Shown here in pieces: positions 6,481 through 10,567 of a stretch of DNA of 10,567 bases. The stretch lies in NCBI GenBank assembly GCA_003024985.2, contig PXIH01S0004800.1; one strand, written 5' to 3'. Position 1 is the first letter of the stretch. Every line of letters begins with the position of its first letter. Under the pieces are notes generated by a model. That model saw nothing but the letters and a program-made list of their open reading frames with translations. It was not told where the DNA came from and searched no databases. The DNA is from Euperipatoides rowelli (lineage: Eukaryota > Onychophora > Udeonychophora > Euonychophora > Peripatopsidae). A program made the translations under genes and the position numbers.

Positions 6481-6852
6481 GCTTATATGCGCCAATGCCC
6501 GCCTGACGGCTGAGGTGAATCATCGAGAAACTATTTACACTTACAAACTATACACACACATATATATATATACAATGTTATTACTGACGATTGGACATTC
6601 ATCCAATGGTTCAGACGTAATATGCTCGTGTTGCATATCTTCAGAAATTCGTATCTTTAGATAACAAAGTCTGAGAGTCTTGCCAACTGGTTGAATAGTA
6701 CCCCCCATACTCCCTGCCATTTACAAAGGAAGACAATTGGGTGTAGTATTTTAGGGTCGGATAGCGCAAGCCGTGAACCCTGGTCGCTAGCTTGGCTCTC
6801 ACCAAGAATACGAAGCAGCGCAGCTCAATCCTTGGCGCCACTGCCCTGTGGC
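6481..6852 (-). mobile_element. tRNA-derived SINE, group 1, copy c, longest copy
   Basis: On the minus strand it has a head with A box TGGCGCCAAGGA (6840-6829) and B box GGGTTCACGGC (6780-6770), the same A-to-B spacing as copy a. The body shares GCTTGG..ACCAAGAATAC with copy a and the CAGACTTTGTTATC-type block with copy b. The end is CATATAAGCC with no long A tail, and an AC/AT microsatellite sits inside it. A 15-base target duplication with one mismatch defines a 372-base insertion. Open frames across it on either strand are by-products of the SINE and are not genes. Confidence 0.8.
6551..6571. repeat. AC/AT microsatellite inside a SINE
   Basis: TACACACACATATATATATAT, a short compound dinucleotide run located in the 3' half of the minus-strand SINE at 6481-6852. 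Confidence 0.85.
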
Positions 6853-6867
6853 ATTATCATAATTTTG
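6853..6867. repeat. Right target-site duplication of the SINE at 6481-6852
   Basis: ATTATCATAATTTTG, one mismatch from 6466-6480. Confidence 0.75.
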
Positions 6868-7058
6868 ATGTTGGCATTTTTTTATTTTGCCATTAATGTA
6901 CTAAAACAACTTTTTTCTAAATGGCATCCAAAATGCAATTGGAACTAGTTAATACACTCAACATTTTAGTTGTGTCAGTTCAACCGTCATATATTCAGAC
7001 AAAAATGTTTTCAGACAAAAGATGGACAATAATAATTGATTTCAAAATTGTTATATCT

Positions 7059-7064
7059 TTTATT
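7059..7064 (-). promoter_or_regulatory. Poly(A) signal of the minus-strand pseudogene
   Basis: AATAAA on the minus strand (TTTATT on plus), 55 bases beyond the final stop codon at 7119-7121. Position and spacing suit the original 3' end of the decayed gene. The interval from here to the SINE duplication at 6867 holds nothing else recognisable. Confidence 0.6.
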
Positions 7065-7118
7065 AAAATCAAAGTTCCGGTATTGGTTACATACTTAACC
7101 TTAATTTATAATTAACTT

Positions 7119-7671
7119 TCAATCACCTTCATGAGCAGTTGCATTAATGTTGCAACAATGATCAAAATCGGCATCACATGAGGACAGGAATGTGCAAGAT
7201 AAGTCTCTGGGTTTACAGGAGCACCTACCTATTGCACATTTGTTGAAGGATTCTGGATCCTTAAATCCACACTTGTACCGAACCAGTTCAACAACAGCCC
7301 TTGGGGCTGGAGGTAGGCTGGATAATTCCGGAACAAGACTAACATTTTCTCCACAACTCCATCCAAGTGTCATTGAGTCTGGTAATACAGGATTTAAAAC
7401 CAAATCTTGTTCCCAGACTGATGCTTGCATATGTGCCCTAACCCTCGCCAGGCAGCAGGTGTGGGAGGTAATTTCTCCACGCCCTCATGTAGTTACAAAT
7501 CTTTAAATAATAACCACCATAGTTTCTCCGGTTTGGAAACAAGAATACCTTTCCTTCAAACAAGACCGCCCAAGAACCAGATGCATTCATCGATGACGAT
7601 TTTGGTTGGTTCAAGTTCAACGCCAACTGTCCAATGGCATCAATGGTGTGACTATCTGCGTCGATGAATGC
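7119..7671 (-). pseudogene. Pseudogene block 6: C-terminal part with cysteine-rich tail
   Basis: The frame from 7671 reads AFIDADSHTIDAIGQLALNL, SGSWAVLFEG and KVF. A second frame gives KPEKLWWLLFKDL, TAA (7493-7495), then EKLPPTPAA. The last frame, from 7451 to the stop at 7119-7121, reads ARVRAHMQASVWEQDL, MTLGW and AVVELVRYKC, then a cluster of cysteines spaced C-x10-C-x4-C-x-C-x6-C-x5-C followed by CC. Such spacing suggests a small metal-binding module, perhaps related to CXC/tesmin-type zinc motifs; the family assignment is not certain. This last frame, of about 110 codons, is intact to its natural stop. Confidence 0.7.
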
Positions 7672-8113
7672 TTGGTATGTGTGTTTTTTGCATTTGCAAA
7701 AATTTGGCCATTAGTGTCACAGCAGTAAGTGCATGTGCTTTGATAGCTGCCTTGGCCCTAGCTGCGCCCAACTTGTTGCAAATTAGTTGCAAATTAATTC
7801 TACATCGCTTGTCACCAGTACCCATGATGATCCCAGACGCAGGTCCTAATTCATGTACATGACGTAGCGCAAGTATTAACAGGTCAGTTTCTTGAGAATA
7901 AATTGTGACAGTAAACCCAGACTTAACAGCATCCACAGCATGTATCTGCTTCCTGTTGAGTGCCACCCCAGGAAAGCAGTCATCGGTCTTGTTTGACCTA
8001 ACACTATGGCATGTGGCAGTTATGACATCAGACTTACATTGGTGTATCAATGTGTGTGCAAAGAAGTTTGTTAGATTGTCCTTGGTTACATTACTTGCTA
8101 AAAACTCATTCAG
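7619..8113 (-). pseudogene. Pseudogene block 5: PIN/FEN-like nuclease segment, frameshifted at its last motif
   Basis: The frame from 8113 reads TLNEFLASNVTKDNLTNFFA, then ITATCHSVRSNKT, VKSGFTVTIYSQETDLLILA, IMGTGDKRCRINLQLI and AHALT. The ETDLLIL strand and the HALT-CDT element have the look of the SxDxDLL and GCD motifs of the XPG-I/FEN group. The final element is split: HALT is in one frame and CDTNGQIF in the next, because one base is missing at 7722-7723. The second frame then runs to TGA at 7617-7619. An acidic Glu/Asp pair that I expect before VKSG is not visible (the copy has ALNRKQIHAVDAV), so the copy may also have lost catalytic residues. The nuclease assignment is inferred from motif shape alone. 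Confidence 0.65.
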
Positions 8114-8753
8114 AGTTTTGTTCCAATTACGGTGTTATCTTTTACAAGAAATCCTTTCACTGCAGTCTTGTTACCCCTACGACGTTCACGTGTTGATTCG
8201 TTAAGAGAAGACTCATGATAAGTTGTCGAAGGTAATTCTTCCTTGAGTATAATTCATATTGTTCTCTATAAGCTGAACATATGCTTCACTCAGCTCCTTA
8301 CAGTTGCTCAATGGCCTTACTGCATTAAGCTCTGCGACTACAGCCATGGTGTCGATAATGAGACATGTCTTGCTATGACTTTGATCAGAAGTGGCATGAG
8401 AACCAGGTAACGGAGTGGTGCAGGATTCATCAGTCAGGGGAACAGTATCTCCCAAATTTCTCTAGAATTGGGATAATGCCGCTCTTGTCAGTTGTTGGAT
8501 GCAGTGATCCATCTGCTCTCAGAGTGTGATTTACTGTTGTAAATTCGTAATGCCCTCTAATATATTCCAGGTCTAGTTCACGAGTTGATTGAGTGATCAG
8601 TAACAGCCTAGCCATTGTGCTTGTTGAGGATTTAAGACTCAGAATCTCTGTTGCTGCAGGTAGCTTGATATTTTTTCCACATAAGTCCCAGCCTTGGATT
8701 TTACATTTGACCATTCTAATCCAAATATTCTTATTTCCACAAATCCTATTCTT
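8110..8753 (-). pseudogene. Pseudogene block 4: region leading into the nuclease-like segment
   Basis: The first frame (8753 to about 8457) begins KNRICGNKNIW and includes ARLLLITQSTRELDLEYI and LHPTTDKSG. After a one-base shift in an A/T run at about 8456 it reads GDTVPLTDES, then TCLIIDTMAVVAELNAV and NCKELSEAYVQLIE, ending FDN. A further shift near 8225 gives SSLNESTRERRRG to a stop at 8110-8112. TCLIIDTMAVV begins with a hydrophobic strand ending in Asp; in FEN/PIN-type nucleases such a strand carries the first catalytic Asp, so the nuclease-like fold may start here. That last point is an inference. Confidence 0.7.
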
Positions 8754-8754
8754 A

Positions 8755-9370
8755 CAAATGATGTAAAGGTGGCTGATCCATGCTCTTCTAATTTGAGAAG
8801 GCTTTCCTGAACTGGTGTGGGGATAATCTGTTTGGTTATTATGTTTAACATTCATTCTTTCTTGTCACCTGGTATTGACTTGCTTGAAAACAATTCACAG
8901 GACCTTAACACACAGCTAAGTCGATGGATAGCTTCTCCCTGTCTTTTTACTTGAGTTTGGAATGGAGAGTAATGTTGAGAATGGGTATGCTTCCAAACTA
9001 CAAGTAAAGTTTCTATTAAGAGACGTGCAACTTCTGAAGCACTGAGGCAGAACTGTAGAAGTGTCTTCGGGGATTGCGTAATCCCAGAAATTCCACCTTG
9101 TCCTTTCAGAGCCTTGTTTTGGTGTTCCTGTGAATGATCAATACCAAGTCGAGTAAATGGAAGAAGTTTCCATTCTGAAACTGTCCAAATAGCAGGATCA
9201 CTCGTTTCCAATTTGTACATCCTCACCACATATTCCGGAATGTGTTGAGCATAATTCAATCTGTTGTATGCGAAAAACTACACACAGTTTCTCCAACGTT
9301 GACAGTACAGCCAGTTTCCCATGCGTGTAGCTTTTCGCAACTGAAACATCATTAATACTTGATGCATGTA
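8755..9370 (-). pseudogene. Pseudogene block 3: FAYNRL ... KGQGGISG ... IPTPVQ region
   Basis: Three short pieces in three frames (MHQVLMMFQLRKATR from 9370, LEKLCV from 9296, FAYNRLNYAQHIPEY from 9274) occupy about 100 bases, so this is a hotspot of small indels. The frame from 9274 then stays open through ALKGQGGISGI and a Ser/Cys-containing stretch to GDKKE, where TGA (8852-8854) interrupts it. The same frame resumes directly with IITKQIIPTPVQESLLKLEE and is lost at about 8754. Confidence 0.75.
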
Positions 9371-9586
9371 TCCGGGCCCACTGAAACATAGGATGATCTG
9401 CATGTTTGGCATCATAATCAGCTAACTATTTCTGCATATTCATTGATTCGAGACAATACGCATATTTTGATGTGCTTTGTCAATGTCTTAATGTAGTTTA
9501 CAAGCATCAGACAATATCTCAGCTGCATTCTCCAATGCCGTATGAACTTCTGTATTTTTCTCTAGAAAGCCTTCTATCCACAAATA
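9371..9586 (-). pseudogene. Pseudogene block 2: middle region with two in-frame stops
   Basis: The frame from 9586 reads YLWIEGFLEKNTEVHTALEN and then LSDACKLH, hits TAA at 9488-9490, and continues sensibly after it as DIDKAHQNM. A shift near 9443 leads to a frame with TAG at 9426-9428 followed by LADYDAKHADHPMFQWARI. Meaningful sequence on both sides of each stop shows that these are nonsense mutations in a formerly open frame and not the ends of genes. Confidence 0.75.
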
Positions 9587-10138
9587 GAAAAGTACTTACA
9601 CAGTAAGACTCTCCTGATGTGACCACCATTAATAATTTTGGCAACTGTTATGAAACTGCATAATTCAGCCTCTACCCAGGCAGCATCCAGACCACTACCC
9701 TCGTCCGTTTTGCTGAGACATCGGAGACTACATAATTCAATATGAAGAGCTCCAGGGGACAAGATCCACTTATTTTTGTACTTGTCATCTAGGTAAGGTA
9801 TCTTTAACACTCTCTTATAAAGATCCATGTCAAATGTAACAGCTACTTTCCTTTGTTCTCCACAGACAACATCACTCAGCTTGCAAAGCTGATCCATAGT
9901 GGTTACTAACATTGACCATACATTAGGTGGCACATTAATTATAGGAAGGTTAAAGGCAACATCAATTATCTTGGACAAGTGATTTACATTGAGTGTTATG
10001 AAACAAGAGTTGTATGATGACCAAACCAGTATGTTTTGATAGCAGATGTTAGCTAAATTGCTTTCATTTCTTGAACTGTCAAATTGTATGTCATCCACAG
10101 ATATTGTGTAGTTGTCTGGGAACATGTAATTGTGATTT
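9577..10138 (-). pseudogene. Pseudogene block 1: conserved N-terminal part after the splice acceptor
   Basis: One uninterrupted frame. Recognisable elements in order are TISVDDIQFD, NVWSMLVTTMDQLCKLSDV, AVTFDMDLYKR, KWILSPGALHIELCSLRCL, GSGLDAAWVEAELC and IINGGH. This is the best-preserved piece, about 187 residues. The open frame continues to 10278 upstream of the acceptor, but that part is hydrophobic, unlike the rest, and is probably intron. The frame is lost near 9586, just after the IINGGH element, and runs on a few codons to a spurious stop at 9574. Confidence 0.8.
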
Positions 10139-10156
10139 CTGTGAAATAGAAAGGAG
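10139..10156 (-). other. Splice acceptor in front of the pseudogene homology
   Basis: On the minus strand CTCCTTTCTATTTCACAG ends at 10139, a pyrimidine-rich tract with CAG, and the recognisable protein homology begins directly after it at 10138. Upstream sequence to 10278 is open in frame but hydrophobic and unlike the family, consistent with intron. Confidence 0.6.
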
Positions 10157-10567
10157 ATCAGTGTAAACAAACAGTTAGAATGATCCAATATATTTAAAAT
10201 AGAAGTTTGGGTAAGAACTGAATCAACACATAATTGGGATTTCGCTTTTAAGATAGTGAACATTGCAAGATATTTCATAATTTTAATATGTCGGTGCTAA
10301 AATTGTTACAGATTGGGACTTGCACAGTAATATTTAATTCATAGGCACTAAAAATTCCAACAATTTTTTCTGGAAGTACATATTAACCAAAACCGGAAGT
10401 TTAATTTTGAGCACAGTGGGTAGTTTAAAGTTAACAATAGACGCCATTTTTAAAATGATCCAAACACTATCTTAAAAGCATAATAAAAAATTCCAACATC
10501 AAAATTATGTTATTACTAGCTTTTGTACCCGGCATTGCCCAGGTGTCCCTTGTTCCGTTATCCTCCC
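10157..10567. other. Intron-like or intergenic stretch upstream of the pseudogene
   Basis: No coding homology. A 13-base direct repeat AAAAATTCCAACA occurs at 10350-10362 and 10486-10498. Near the window end is TACTAGCTTTTGTACCCGGC followed by ATTGCCCAGGTG. This resembles a motif I associate with ends of dispersed retroelements in arthropods; it is too short to classify and is cut off by the window end. Confidence 0.4.

Larger units (their letters stand above)
7119..10138 (-). pseudogene. Decayed copy of a large uncharacterised invertebrate gene (PIN/FEN-like segment, Cys-rich tail)
   Basis: Homologous coding blocks follow one another without gaps along the minus strand but switch frame repeatedly. 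I count frameshifts near 9586, 9443, 9370, 9297, 9275, 8754, 8456, 8225, 8112, 7722, 7672, 7535 and 7452, and in-frame stops TAA (9488-9490), TAG (9426-9428), TGA (8852-8854) and TAA (7493-7495). From memory, the blocks fit a family of roughly thousand-residue proteins seen in many invertebrate genomes and annotated only as uncharacterised; I could not check this against a database. Order: conserved N-terminal block, middle region, a PIN/FEN-like nuclease segment, a LPPT block, and a cysteine cluster. A good acceptor (CTCCTTTCTATTTCACAG) at 10139-10140 suggests that upstream exons existed, so this is a decayed ordinary gene rather than a processed cDNA copy. GC content is higher than in the flanks, as expected of former coding DNA. 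Some frameshifts could be assembly errors, but so many of them, plus stops, argue for real decay. Confidence 0.85.

Noticed and set aside
6641-6841. Open frame on the minus strand
   Set aside because: It lies wholly inside a tRNA-derived SINE; its codons are the pol III head and body, and other copies do not keep the frame.
7192-8204. Several plus-strand frames of 64-104 codons
   Set aside because: They are antisense to the pseudogene, whose blocks are recognisable on the minus strand.
7119-10138. Several small independent genes or programmed frameshifting
   Set aside because: The pieces read as consecutive parts of one protein with breaks at many unrelated positions plus in-frame stops; programmed shifts would be one or two at slippery sites.
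10139-10278. N-terminal extension of pseudogene block 1 to a Met at 10278
   Set aside because: The frame is open, but the translation is hydrophobic and unlike the block, and a strong splice acceptor separates them.

Overview
The window looks like nuclear DNA of an invertebrate metazoan. It is strongly AT-rich, full of homopolymer runs, carries a 3' terminal exon with a canonical splice acceptor, and is littered with tRNA-derived SINEs. The broken gene in the right third belongs to a large family that I recall from arthropods and cnidarians. A chelicerate is plausible, but the sequence does not fix the species. Single ambiguous bases at 2435, 3397 and 3406 lie in homopolymers, as in a draft assembly.

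Left part (1-4115): 1-801 is the 3' end of an intron. The last coding exon of a plus-strand gene runs from 802 to 1619 and encodes a 271-residue serine-rich, acidic, probably disordered C-terminus that I do not recognise. Its 3' UTR and flank follow, with AATAAA signals near 1725, 1758, 2549 and 4101. This stretch also holds a degenerate tandem repeat (2636-2820), a long pyrimidine tract (2817-2904) and a short hairpin cluster.

Middle part (3381-6867): a nest of short retroelements. Three minus-strand copies of one tRNA-headed SINE family (3395-3640, 5348-5642, 6481-6852) have target-site duplications of 12-15 bp. A second, plus-strand group has a clear member at 4116-4467 with a perfect 15-bp duplication, and related or degraded pieces at 4775-4970, about 5658-5767, about 5952-6056 and about 6130-6421. 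A pair of inverted arms of about 110 bp (5103-5211 and 5779-5895) encloses one of these insertions. The 4116-4467 element landed on an AATAAA signal and duplicated it.

Right part (7059-10138, minus strand): a decayed copy of a large gene. I find about 13 frameshifts and 4 in-frame stops across one continuous homology, from a splice acceptor at 10139-10140 to a stop at 7119 and an AATAAA signal at 7064-7059. The reading order is a conserved N-terminal block, a middle region, a segment resembling a PIN/FEN-type nuclease core (SQETDLLIL ... HALT-CDTNG) and a cysteine-rich tail. It is the most interesting item here: a widespread, to my knowledge uncharacterised family, present in this window as a non-processed pseudogene. 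Beyond 10300 I see only non-coding repeat-like DNA. The two genes are convergent and show no sign of working together.
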